NCBI GenBank assembly: GCA_001795035.1
Contig: MGMW01000066.1
Span: 1-13,307, forward strand
DNA length: 13,307 bases
Direction: 5' to 3'
From: Chloroflexi bacterium RBG_13_53_26
Lineage (GTDB): Bacteria; Chloroflexota; Dehalococcoidia; UBA2247; RBG-13-53-26
Below, one piece after another: positions 6,758 to 13,121 of this stretch. The translations under genes were made by a program, and so were the position numbers. The notes beneath the pieces are model-generated. The model was not told the origin of the DNA. It ran no database searches and was given only the letters and a program-made list of their open reading frames with translations. The first letter of the stretch is position 1; each line of letters begins with the position of its first letter.

Positions 6758-9018
6758 GAGGCGGACGGGTAATAAGAAAAGATGGGCTCGAGGGCCAACG
6801 GGAGGTAGAGCCTTTGCAGGAGGGGAAAGAGCGCTACCGCAGTTTCTTTGATACGGCAGGGGAGGCATTCTGTATTACTGATTCCGGTGGGGGAATTGTT
6901 GAGGCCAATGCAGCAGCCCTGTCCCTGCTGGGATACAGCAGAGATGAGATGGCAGTGATGAACATCCGTGAGGCATGTGTTTGGCCGATCGGCTATCAGA
7001 GATTCGCCAGACAACTAGAGAACAAGGGGTATGCCAAAGACTGCCGGGTGAAGTTGCTCAAGAAGGATGGGGTTGAGACCGATGCTCTTCTCAATGTGAC
7101 TGTGAGACGTGCCAGCGGTGGAGGTATCGAGCATCATCAGTATGTTATTCGGGAGATGACTGAGTGCGAGTGCGAGATGGAGGCTTTGCGGGAAAGCGAG
7201 AGACGCTACCGCCTGATGACTGACAATGTAACAGATGTTATCTGGATCATGGATACCAATCTGCAGCTTACTTACATCAGTCCTTCTGTGGAGCGTCTGC
7301 GGGGTTGCACTGTTGATGAGGTAATGACCCAGAAGTTGGAAGAAATCTTCACACCGGCCTCTCTCGAGGTTGTTCTGAAGCTGATTGAGGAGGAATTGCC
7401 CAAGAGGAGTCCGGAGCGAAGTGGACTTGTGAAACTGGGGACGATGGGGCTGGAGATGCTCCGCAAGGATGGCTCCACGGTTTGGACCGAGACGCGGGTG
7501 ACTATGCTTTACGATCCGGATGGTTTGGTGGCCGAGCTGATGGGAGTGACCCGCGATGTCGCCGAGCGCAAGAAGGCTGATGAAGAGCTGCGCAAATCGG
7601 AGGAGAAGTATCGTAGCCTCGTGGAGAATATCAATGCCGTAATCTATGCTGCCGATGTGAAAGGAACAATAACCTACTTGAGCCCTGTGGTGGAGTCGTT
7701 CTATGGACACAGTCCGGTCGAATTTGGCGGTCAGCATTTCTCCTCAATCGCCCACAAAGAAGATCTGCCTCTGGCAATGGATTCTTTTCAGCAGACATTG
7801 TCTGGCAAAAACGAGGTACTGGAATTCCGTGTCGTTCTGCCCTGGTCCGGTGAGGTGCGCTGGTCTCGTACCTACAACCGGCCCATGTATGATGGGGATC
7901 GCGTGGTCGGGGTACAGGGTGTACTGATAGATGTCACCGACCGCAAGCGAATGGAGGAAGCTCTACGAGACAGTGAGAGACGCTATCGCTTGCTGGCTGA
8001 AAATGTCACCGATGTCATTTGGGTGACAGATCTGAATTGGAGTCGTACGTATATCAGTCCATCAGGGCAACGTCTGACGGGGCGGAGCATCGATGAGGCG
8101 ATTGATCATACGGTGCAGGAAACATTGACTCCTGCTTCACGGGAAAGGGCGATGAAGGTCTTTGCAGGGCAATTGGCCATTGAAAAAAAGCGCAAGAAGG
8201 ATCTACACCGGTCATGGACGCTACAGTTGGAGGTAGTACGGAAGGACGGCTCCACTGTATGGACTGAGGATAGGGTGACATTCCTGCGTGACGCGGATGG
8301 ACGGCCTACAGGTGTGCTCGGAGTAACCCGTGATATCACCGAACGGAAACAGGCCGAGGACATGCTGCGGGCTCTGTCCCGCCGTCTGGTCGAAGTACAG
8401 GAGACAGAGCGTCGCCAGATCGCTCGTGAGCTTCATGATGAGGTTGGTCAGGCGTTAACCGGTCTGAAGCTACTGTTGGAGACAGTCACCCGCCTGCAGG
8501 GGCGCAATCTTATATCAAGCTTGAGCGAGGCACAGGTCTTGATCAATGAACTGATAGGCCGTGTGCAGGACATGTCGCTTGATCTGAGGCCAGCGATACT
8601 GGATGATCTTGGCCTGGCGCCAGCATTATTATGGCATCTTGAGCGCTATAAAGCCCAGACCGGCGTGAATGTCATCTTCGAGCACAGGGGCTTACAGAGG
8701 CGTTTTGCTCCGGAGATCGAGACGGCCGTGTACCGCATTGTTCAGGAAGGGCTGACCAATGTTGCCCGCCATGCCGCTGTGGGGGAGGCGATGGTGCGGC
8801 TGGTGGCAGGTCGAGGTGTTCTGAGCGTACAGATTGAGGATCATGGTGCTGGCTTTGATAGTGAAAGGGCCTTAGCTAATGGCACATCCAGCGGCCTCAA
8901 TGGAATGCGTGAACGGGCGGCCCTTCTGGGTGGTCAGTTCCGCATAAACTCAACTCTGGGGGCTGGCACGCGCCTGGTAGCCCGATTTCCGATAGGCTTG
9001 GGCAGGACGAAGTCATGA
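6754..9018 (+). CDS. Soluble four-PAS sensor histidine kinase (NarX/HisKA_3 type)
   Basis: A complete 754-residue kinase without membrane segments. Four PAS domains lie in a row: about 24-138, 150-272, 283-398 and 407-531, each ending in a PAC-like segment such as VTRDVAERKKAD. PAS2 and PAS4 are close copies (RYRLMTDNVTDVIWIMD against RYRLLAENVTDVIWVTD; both contain RKDGSTVWTE). The HisKA_3 region (about 540-625) contains RELHDEVGQ, with H561 the predicted phosphorylation site. The HATPase domain (about 652-747) has YRIVQEGLTNVARHA, DHGAGFD and SGLNGMRERAALLGG. GAGGTGGAG just before the ATG supports the start. The partner regulator follows 25 bases after the stop. PAS1 carries C40 and C75 and the region after it CEC (138-140), but no recognisable heme or flavin signature was found, so the stimulus is unknown. 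Confidence 0.94.
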   Translation: MRGGRVIRKDGLEGQREVEPLQEGKERYRSFFDTAGEAFCITDSGGGIVEANAAALSLLGYSRDEMAVMNIREACVWPIGYQRFARQLENKGYAKDCRVKLLKKDGVETDALLNVTVRRASGGGIEHHQYVIREMTECECEMEALRESERRYRLMTDNVTDVIWIMDTNLQLTYISPSVERLRGCTVDEVMTQKLEEIFTPASLEVVLKLIEEELPKRSPERSGLVKLGTMGLEMLRKDGSTVWTETRVTMLYDPDGLVAELMGVTRDVAERKKADEELRKSEEKYRSLVENINAVIYAADVKGTITYLSPVVESFYGHSPVEFGGQHFSSIAHKEDLPLAMDSFQQTLSGKNEVLEFRVVLPWSGEVRWSRTYNRPMYDGDRVVGVQGVLIDVTDRKRMEEALRDSERRYRLLAENVTDVIWVTDLNWSRTYISPSGQRLTGRSIDEAIDHTVQETLTPASRERAMKVFAGQLAIEKKRKKDLHRSWTLQLEVVRKDGSTVWTEDRVTFLRDADGRPTGVLGVTRDITERKQAEDMLRALSRRLVEVQETERRQIARELHDEVGQALTGLKLLLETVTRLQGRNLISSLSEAQVLINELIGRVQDMSLDLRPAILDDLGLAPALLWHLERYKAQTGVNVIFEHRGLQRRFAPEIETAVYRIVQEGLTNVARHAAVGEAMVRLVAGRGVLSVQIEDHGAGFDSERALANGTSSGLNGMRERAALLGGQFRINSTLGAGTRLVARFPIGLGRTKS

Positions 9019-9043
9019 CGTGCCTGGATCAGGAAGGGATCAG

Positions 9044-9700
9044 ATGGACAAAAAGACAATAGTCCTGGCTGATGACCATCAGGTGGTTCGGCATGGTCTG
9101 CGGGTTCTGCTGGGGGCAGAACCCGATTTCAGCATTGTTGGCGAGGCAAGCGATGGTCTGGAGGCGCTTGAGATACTGGAGCGCTCGCAGCCAGATATAC
9201 TGGTACTGGATCTGATGATGCCTGGAATCAACGGCCTTGAGGTTGCCAGGCAAGCCAGCAAGTGCTCGCCGCGGACCAGCGTGGTTGTTCTGTCCATGCA
9301 CACCAACGAGGCTTATGTGATCGAGGCACTTCGGGCAGGGGCGAGGGCTTATGTTCTGAAGTCATCCACTTCAGATGAGCTAGTACGCGCGATTCGTGAA
9401 GCGGTGGCAGGTCGCCGCTATCTCAGTGCACCACTATCTGAGCATGCCATCGAAGCCTACACGCAGAAGGCTGAGGCTGCAGCCATGGATCCGTATGAAA
9501 TGCTGACTGACAGGGAACGGGTCGTACTGCAACTGGCGGCTGAGGGTCACACCAGTGCAGAAATAGCTGTCAGGCTCTCTATCAGCCCGCGTACTGCCGA
9601 GACCCACCGCTCCAATCTGATGCACAAGCTGGGTCTACGTACTCAGAGTGATCTGATACGCTATGCCATAAGGCGTGGTGTTTTGCCGATGGAGAACTGA
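9044..9700 (+). CDS. NarL/FixJ (LuxR-type) response regulator of the second two-component system
   Basis: A 218-residue response regulator. Receiver domain: D10/D11, phospho-acceptor D56 (LVLDLMMP), S84 (VVLSMHT) and K106 (YVLKSS). A GerE/LuxR helix-turn-helix lies at about 153-210 (LTDRERVVLQLAAEGHTSAE ... SPRTAETHRSNLMHKL). The ATG at 9044 was chosen over the GTG at 9020 because GGAAGGG ends five bases before it and the receiver then starts at MDKKTIVLADDH, as in the family. It lies 25 bases after the kinase stop and is surely co-transcribed. It resembles the first regulator in layout but differs in sequence across the receiver, so the two pairs are paralogous rather than recent copies. A candidate binding site lies 92 bases after its stop. 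Confidence 0.94.
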   Translation: MDKKTIVLADDHQVVRHGLRVLLGAEPDFSIVGEASDGLEALEILERSQPDILVLDLMMPGINGLEVARQASKCSPRTSVVVLSMHTNEAYVIEALRAGARAYVLKSSTSDELVRAIREAVAGRRYLSAPLSEHAIEAYTQKAEAAAMDPYEMLTDRERVVLQLAAEGHTSAEIAVRLSISPRTAETHRSNLMHKLGLRTQSDLIRYAIRRGVLPMEN

Positions 9701-9717
9701 GTCTCTTATAGCTGAAC

Positions 9718-9746
9718 CTGAGGTAGTGTATCACCTCCAACCTCAG
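9718..9746. repeat. Hairpin with two alternative pairings after the response regulator
   Basis: CTGAGGT (9718-9724) pairs perfectly with ACCTCAG (9740-9746). The inner part GAGGT can instead pair with ACCTC at 9733-9737. There is no T tract, so this is a weak terminator candidate for the kinase/regulator transcript. Confidence 0.4.
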
Positions 9747-9791
9747 ATCAATCCCGTCGCCGTAACTACGAATCTCCCTTAGAAAAAAATA

Positions 9792-9803
9792 CGTAGGTCT
9801 ACG
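9792..9803. promoter_or_regulatory. CGTAG-GT-CTACG site, candidate binding site of a LuxR-type regulator
   Basis: Perfect 5-bp arms CGTAG (9792-9796) and CTACG (9799-9803) surround GT, preceded by an A7 tract. Further copies of the pentamer lie at 9766-9770 and 9852-9856. It ends two bases before the candidate -35 at 9806. From memory, GerE-fold regulators of the FixJ/NarL group often bind TACGTAG-like half-sites; that this is the target of the adjacent regulator is inference. Confidence 0.45.
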
Positions 9804-9805
9804 GA

Positions 9806-9834
9806 TTTACAGAGGCCACATGACAATGTAATAT
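9806..9834 (+). promoter_or_regulatory. Candidate regulated promoter facing the small-gene pair
   Basis: TTTACA (9806-9811, five of six) and TAATAT (9829-9834, four of six) are separated by 17 bases. The -10 lies within the perfect 10-bp palindrome GTAATATTAC (9828-9837). Transcription would run through the inverted-repeat element at 10023-10099 toward the gene at 10276, giving a leader of about 430 bases. Confidence 0.4.
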
Positions 9835-10022
9835 TACCTCTGGTACTTAGCCGTAGGCTGACAATTTCTTCTGAACATAGTACGTTGTGTCTGGAGGTAT
9901 GACGAATCAGAGCCATGATTAACTTCACCGGGCGCAGAGTGCAATTGGGTCATACATATGGCGCTGGTTCGAAGAGTTTGATGTTCATGGTCCAGACTAT
10001 TTCAGTGGGAAGTTGTGACCTA

Positions 10023-10099
10023 AGCAGAGGTGGGTTCCACGACGCGTGTTCCCACCCCCCCCTTGGAGCATGAGTAGCAGGCTTATGCCCACCTCTGCT
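10023..10099. repeat. 77-base element with perfect 12-bp terminal inverted repeats and a competing inner hairpin
   Basis: AGCAGAGGTGGG (10023-10034) is the exact reverse complement of CCCACCTCTGCT (10088-10099). Inside, GGTGGG (10029-10034) can pair instead with CCCACC (10051-10056), stacked near a second short stem CACG/CGTG with loop ACG. A C-rich run (CCCACC followed by further C) lies in between. The two structures are mutually exclusive. It could be a structured leader RNA, a miniature mobile element or a protein-binding repeat; no flanking target duplication was seen. Confidence 0.6.
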
Positions 10100-10275
10100 A
10101 TGCGCCCGGTACAGCCTTGAATGTGATGGCACGGAGGAGTGCCAAATAGATTGAGGCAATAGCAGTACGGTTTCCTAATCCTTAGAGTTGTGCCTGTATT
10201 TGTCTGACAGTCTCTGAAGTTCTTCCTTGTGAAATCGCCAGGATAAATGTCTCGCTACTGTTGGGGGTGCGAACA

Positions 10276-10653
10276 ATGATGAAGTTATCAACTTTGGATG
10301 ACAGGGCAAAGCCGATTTGTGAAGAGGATGCGGGTGAGCAATCGCCGGCACAGGTTAGATGCATTCATCACTGGATAATCGGTAGGGCAACAGCTTCAGT
10401 CAGTAACGGTGTGTGCCAAGTCTGCGGTGCTCAAAAGAGGTTTCCAAACTACCTGTCTGATTGTCTGGCAAACCCAGACAAGGAAAGCTATCAGGAGTGG
10501 TTGAACAGACAGGAGTGGCAGGAAGTAACTTGGACCCAGGGGAATGTCGTCACTGGGTTCGAAGGGGGAAAGCTATTACCCAGTCGACCGGAGAACAGCC
10601 CAAGCCGCAGAGGAAGGGGTCGAGGTGGTACCCGAAAAGGCTTGACGACCTGA
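10276..10653 (+). CDS. Small zinc-ribbon-like protein, C-terminal end possibly altered by frameshift
   Basis: From ATG 10276 the frame encodes 125 residues. The core reads CIHHWIIG (29-36), then GVCQVCGAQKRF (45-56) and NYLSDCL (58-64): a C/H...CxxCG zinc-ribbon pattern of a kind I associate with small Chloroflexota proteins, function unknown. After about residue 97 the frame turns into a low-complexity Arg/Gly/Ser tail (SRRGRGRGGTRKGLTT). At the same bases the -1 frame carries a more protein-like sequence leading into the next Cys-rich frame. This suggests the real product either ends here or continues by frameshift at 10566-10572, giving about 182 residues. GGGGGTG about seven bases upstream is a possible ribosome binding site. 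A TTG at 10261 is an alternative start. Confidence 0.65.
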   Translation: MMKLSTLDDRAKPICEEDAGEQSPAQVRCIHHWIIGRATASVSNGVCQVCGAQKRFPNYLSDCLANPDKESYQEWLNRQEWQEVTWTQGNVVTGFEGGKLLPSRPENSPSRRGRGRGGTRKGLTT

Positions 10654-10823
10654 TAGTCGAGCGATGGGCTAGGGCGTGCAGTCGGTCACATAACGATTGC
10701 AGTGGCTGTCAGTATGAGGGGGATTGCCAGGATCTGGTGGATAGATTGATAGCCTGCATGTATGTGCACTCAGAATGCATGCATCTGAAACCCATCGAGA
10801 GAGAAAAGGTCAAATCGCGGTAA
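10530..10823 (+). CDS. Small Cys-rich hypothetical protein, or C-terminal half of the preceding gene
   Basis: The frame is open from at least 10461 to a TAA at 10821-10823. If initiated at TTG 10530 (AGGAAG four bases upstream) it gives 97 residues. The distinctive part is RWYPKRLDDLIVERWARAC (32-50), then C57, C60, C66 in CSGCQYEGDC, then QDLVDRLIAC (67-76) and C83. The C-x6-C-x2-C-x5-C spacing suggests a metal-binding or Fe-S mini-domain; I do not recognise the family. No good ATG exists in the frame, it overlaps the zinc-ribbon gene by more than 100 bases, and its first third is less convincing. These points favour it being the second half of one gene joined by a -1 shift. Confidence 0.5.
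   Translation: MDPGECRHWVRRGKAITQSTGEQPKPQRKGSRWYPKRLDDLIVERWARACSRSHNDCSGCQYEGDCQDLVDRLIACMYVHSECMHLKPIEREKVKSR
10566..10572 (+). other. G_GGA_AAG slippery heptamer, possible -1 frameshift site or homopolymer indel
   Basis: In the zinc-ribbon frame the codons GGG-GGA-AAG create the X_XXY_YYZ heptamer G_GGA_AAG. A -1 slip moves the ribosome exactly into the open Cys-rich frame ending at 10823. The same spot is a run of five G, so loss or gain of one base would have the same effect. A possible downstream stem (CGACC 10585-10589 with GGTCG 10618-10622) is weak. Confidence 0.35.
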
Positions 10824-10899
10824 CTGCCTAGATCCCGTTAAGCCTGTCTCTAAAGAGATATCTCGGGGATCTTTGAGATCTGCCTTCCTTGGGACGTTG

Positions 10900-10918
10900 A
10901 CCACGTTTCGCAAGTGGT
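10900..10918. terminator. Weak hairpin between convergent genes
   Basis: ACCAC (10900-10904) and GTGGT (10914-10918) form a 5-bp stem with loop GTTTCGCAA, just past the aldolase stop on the minus strand and after the Cys-rich gene on the plus strand. Nearby GAGATATCTC (10855-10864) is a perfect palindrome. There is no T tract, so the terminator call is tentative. Confidence 0.3.
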
Positions 10919-10925
10919 GATAGTC

Positions 10926-11588
10926 TCAGTCTGTTTGGCTCTCACCATAAACAGCCTTGAAGTAGGCCTTTTCCACTTCCGCAGCATCAGCTGGGACCAG
11001 GTTGATTTTCCCCAGGCCGAGGGCGAATACATAGATTCTGGCTGTCTTCTCCAACAACTGGCACATAGTGAAGGCCTCTCGCATATTTCTCCCCACAGAG
11101 ATGGCCCCGTGATTTGCCAATAGAACAGCATTCCTTGGCCCCAGTGCTGCAATCACGTTGCCTGTCATCTCCGGGCTACCGGAGAGCGCATATGGGGCCA
11201 CCCGTATCTCTCCCCCGATCTGAGTAACCTGGTCATCGAGGATGGCAGGAATTTCCAGGCCGGCAACTGCGATGATGCTACCGTAGATCGGGTGAGTGTG
11301 GATGATAGCATTCACCTTTTTTCGCACTTTGTAGATACCTGTGTGTAGCATCGTTTCTATGGAGGGAGTCAGTTCTCCCTCTACACGCTGCCCTTCGAGG
11401 TCGACCATGACAATATCATTTGGCTTCATCGTATCGTAGTCGCGTCCACTGGGGGTAATTGCCACCAGATCCCTTCCTTCAGAATCTCTGAAATGCAGGC
11501 TGACGTTTCCCGAAGTCCCCACGACGAAGCCCTTCTGGGACATCTGCTGAGCAGCCTTGAGAACCTCTTGTTTTTGCGATTCCCACAT
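10926..11588 (-). CDS. Class II aldolase (L-fuculose-phosphate aldolase / AraD-adducin family)
   Basis: A complete 220-residue cytoplasmic, zinc-dependent aldolase. GTSGNVS (24-30) and TPSG (45-48) match the phosphate-binding segments of the family. E78 and the Zn ligands H97, H99 (IIHTHP) and H160 (LLANHGAI) correspond to the E73/H92/H94/H155 set of E. coli FucA. Such enzymes cleave ketose-1-phosphates or sugar-acid phosphates into dihydroxyacetone phosphate, or a related product, and an aldehyde. The gene begins three bases after the kinase stop, with AGGATAGAGA from the kinase end serving as its ribosome binding site, so the two are co-translated. By context it would cleave the phosphorylated product of the kinase. 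The exact substrate (fuculose, ribulose, AI-2-like or a sugar acid) cannot be read from sequence. Confidence 0.9.
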   Translation of the reverse strand: MWESQKQEVLKAAQQMSQKGFVVGTSGNVSLHFRDSEGRDLVAITPSGRDYDTMKPNDIVMVDLEGQRVEGELTPSIETMLHTGIYKVRKKVNAIIHTHPIYGSIIAVAGLEIPAILDDQVTQIGGEIRVAPYALSGSPEMTGNVIAALGPRNAVLLANHGAISVGRNMREAFTMCQLLEKTARIYVFALGLGKINLVPADAAEVEKAYFKAVYGESQTD

Positions 11589-11591
11589 TCT

Positions 11592-13121
11592 CTATCCTAT
11601 CTCCTCAATCAGATTCTCCAGCCATCTGGAGGTGCGCATCCATCTGTCATAATACTTCATATATTGCTGACTGTTCTTCTGATCCGGTTCAACCACCTTG
11701 GACTTGGGTCGCATAGCCGTTGCGGCTGCCCCGAGGTTTGGGTACACACCAGCGCCAACAGTCGCGCACATGGCTACACCACAGGAAGTGACCTCGGGTA
11801 TCTCGAAACAGGTTACTGATAGGCCCAGTATATCTGACAGCATTGGGACCAATGACCTGCTCTGCGCCAGCCCACCCCCGATGCTTACCATTTCTGTCTT
11901 CAGTTGTGAGACTTCCTCCAGTTGGGCGCAGTTGGCTTTGAAAGCAAAGCAAAGGTTCTCCAGGGCTGCCCTGACGAGGTGTTTCCTCTCGATACCGGTC
12001 ACGCTTGGGGTAACGGGGAAAACAAAACCACCAAGGCTAGGCTTCAGACGGGTCATGTCCATTATTCTTGGCCCGATGAATGCCAGCACTCCGTCAGCAC
12101 CTGGGGACGCCTCTTCTGCCAACTGGTCCATGATCGCGTAGGGATCTTTCCGGGCATTCGAAGCCTCATCCTCGTAGAGTAGCCTTTTCAACCAGCCGTA
12201 GGCACCGCCCGATTCTGTGGCGTTGCTTTCCAGTATCCATCTTCCTGGCAAGACGTGGCAGCCTGACCAGATTCGTCCTCCAGAATCGATGATTGGCCTG
12301 GTGGTTACCATTTGGATAGAGGCACTCCAGCCGGCGACAATGCCAATCTGGGCTTGATCTTTTACACCCATGCCCAGCAGACCGCATTGGGTGTCGGCCC
12401 CGCCGATGACAACGAGTGTGCCGGGGGCCAATCCGGTTTGAACGGCAGTCGCACTTGTCACCTCTCCGACGCATGTTCCAGCGGTGACTATCTCAGGGCA
12501 GATCTTCTGTGGCAGGTCGAGCATTCTCAGCAGTTGGCTGGACCAGCCTGCCTCCCATATGTCCACCAGCCCTGTGTCGGCAGCACTGGATAGTTCGGCA
12601 ACGTATTTGCCGCAGAGCCTGTAGATGATCCAGTTGTTTATAGAGAGGACTGTGGCTATTTGCTCGTAGATACGCGGGTGGTTAGTCTTGAACCATCGCA
12701 GCTTAGCAGGGGTGAAAAGAAAGGAAGGAATATGGCCGGTGATGCGGTGAATATCACTGCCGAATTCACTGTCGATGGAGAATCCTTCGACCAAAGCTCT
12801 GAGATCAGTATTGGGCCCGGCATAGAGTTCGTTTCCATCTCTGTCCAGAAAGACCACGCCTTGCCTCTGACTGGCAGTGCTCACTGCGACAATATCTGAG
12901 GGAGCCACAGCAGATTTGCTGATGGCTTCGCTGATGAGCTGGCAGATGATGTGCCAGAAGCTTGTGGGGTCGAACTGCTTGCCGAGGGGTGATATCTCCG
13001 CCGGCGTGTCATAGATCCATTTCTGATAGGCGGAGGAAATGATAGTACCCTGGAGGTCGAATACGAGGGCACGACAGCCGCTGGACCCGGCATCTATGGC
13101 CAGGACGCAACTACGGGACAC
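11592..13121 (-). CDS. FGGY-family carbohydrate kinase (LsrK/xylulokinase-like)
   Basis: A complete 509-residue sugar kinase, normal for FGGY enzymes. Phosphate motif 1 is DAGSSGCRA (10-18) and a substrate-loop motif is SQRQG (84-88). The catalytic Asp is D243 in GGADTQCGLLG. Phosphate motif 2 appears as VAGWSAS (262-268), an unusual form of the normal GTS. The adenosine motif is SIGGGLAQS (413-421). Segments such as DIVAVSTASQRQGVV and GGADTQ resemble E. coli AI-2 kinase LsrK more than glycerol kinase; this is from memory. The start is GTG at 13121, overlapping the upstream dehydrogenase by 11 bases, with GGGAAG close before it. Role: ATP-dependent phosphorylation of a sugar or sugar acid before cleavage by the aldolase encoded next. 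The substrate is open. Confidence 0.92.
   Translation of the reverse strand: MSRSCVLAIDAGSSGCRALVFDLQGTIISSAYQKWIYDTPAEISPLGKQFDPTSFWHIICQLISEAISKSAVAPSDIVAVSTASQRQGVVFLDRDGNELYAGPNTDLRALVEGFSIDSEFGSDIHRITGHIPSFLFTPAKLRWFKTNHPRIYEQIATVLSINNWIIYRLCGKYVAELSSAADTGLVDIWEAGWSSQLLRMLDLPQKICPEIVTAGTCVGEVTSATAVQTGLAPGTLVVIGGADTQCGLLGMGVKDQAQIGIVAGWSASIQMVTTRPIIDSGGRIWSGCHVLPGRWILESNATESGGAYGWLKRLLYEDEASNARKDPYAIMDQLAEEASPGADGVLAFIGPRIMDMTRLKPSLGGFVFPVTPSVTGIERKHLVRAALENLCFAFKANCAQLEEVSQLKTEMVSIGGGLAQSRSLVPMLSDILGLSVTCFEIPEVTSCGVAMCATVGAGVYPNLGAAATAMRPKSKVVEPDQKNSQQYMKYYDRWMRTSRWLENLIEEIG

Larger units (their letters stand above)
9701..10275. other. 575-base structured non-coding region
   Basis: No convincing protein gene on either strand. 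From left to right it holds a hairpin (9718-9746), a set of CGTAG/CTACG pentamers (9766-9770, 9792-9796, 9799-9803, 9852-9856), an A7 tract (9783-9789), a candidate plus-strand promoter (9806-9834) overlapping the palindrome GTAATATTAC (9828-9837), and a large inverted-repeat element (10023-10099). CAGAGG (9810-9815) and CCTCTG (9837-9842) also pair around the promoter. Confidence 0.5.

Noticed and set aside
7015..7737. 240-codon open frame on the minus strand
   Set aside because: It is antisense to PAS1-PAS3 of the second kinase; its sequence shows no domain and is rich in residues expected from reverse reading of PAS repeats.
9020..9043. GTG start for the second response regulator
   Set aside because: The ATG at 9044 has a strong Shine-Dalgarno and gives the standard receiver N-terminus.
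9961..9974. GGTTCGAAG, a possible tRNA T-arm (also at 10556-10564)
   Set aside because: No acceptor, D-arm or anticodon stem can be drawn around either copy, and the second copy lies inside a protein frame.
9950..10159. 69-codon minus-strand frame over the inverted-repeat element
   Set aside because: It reads through the inverted repeat as coding sequence and shows no start signal or domain, so I treat the region as non-coding.
10847..10880. Cluster of short palindromes (TCTCTAAAGAGA, GAGATATCTC, GATCTTTGAGATC) taken as a mobile-element end
   Set aside because: The arms are short and low in complexity and no transposase or target duplication is present; this is more likely ordinary 3'-region structure.
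11698..12141. 147-codon plus-strand frame inside the FGGY kinase
   Set aside because: The kinase frame carries the adenosine motif and conserved C-terminal structure; the opposite strand has no motif.
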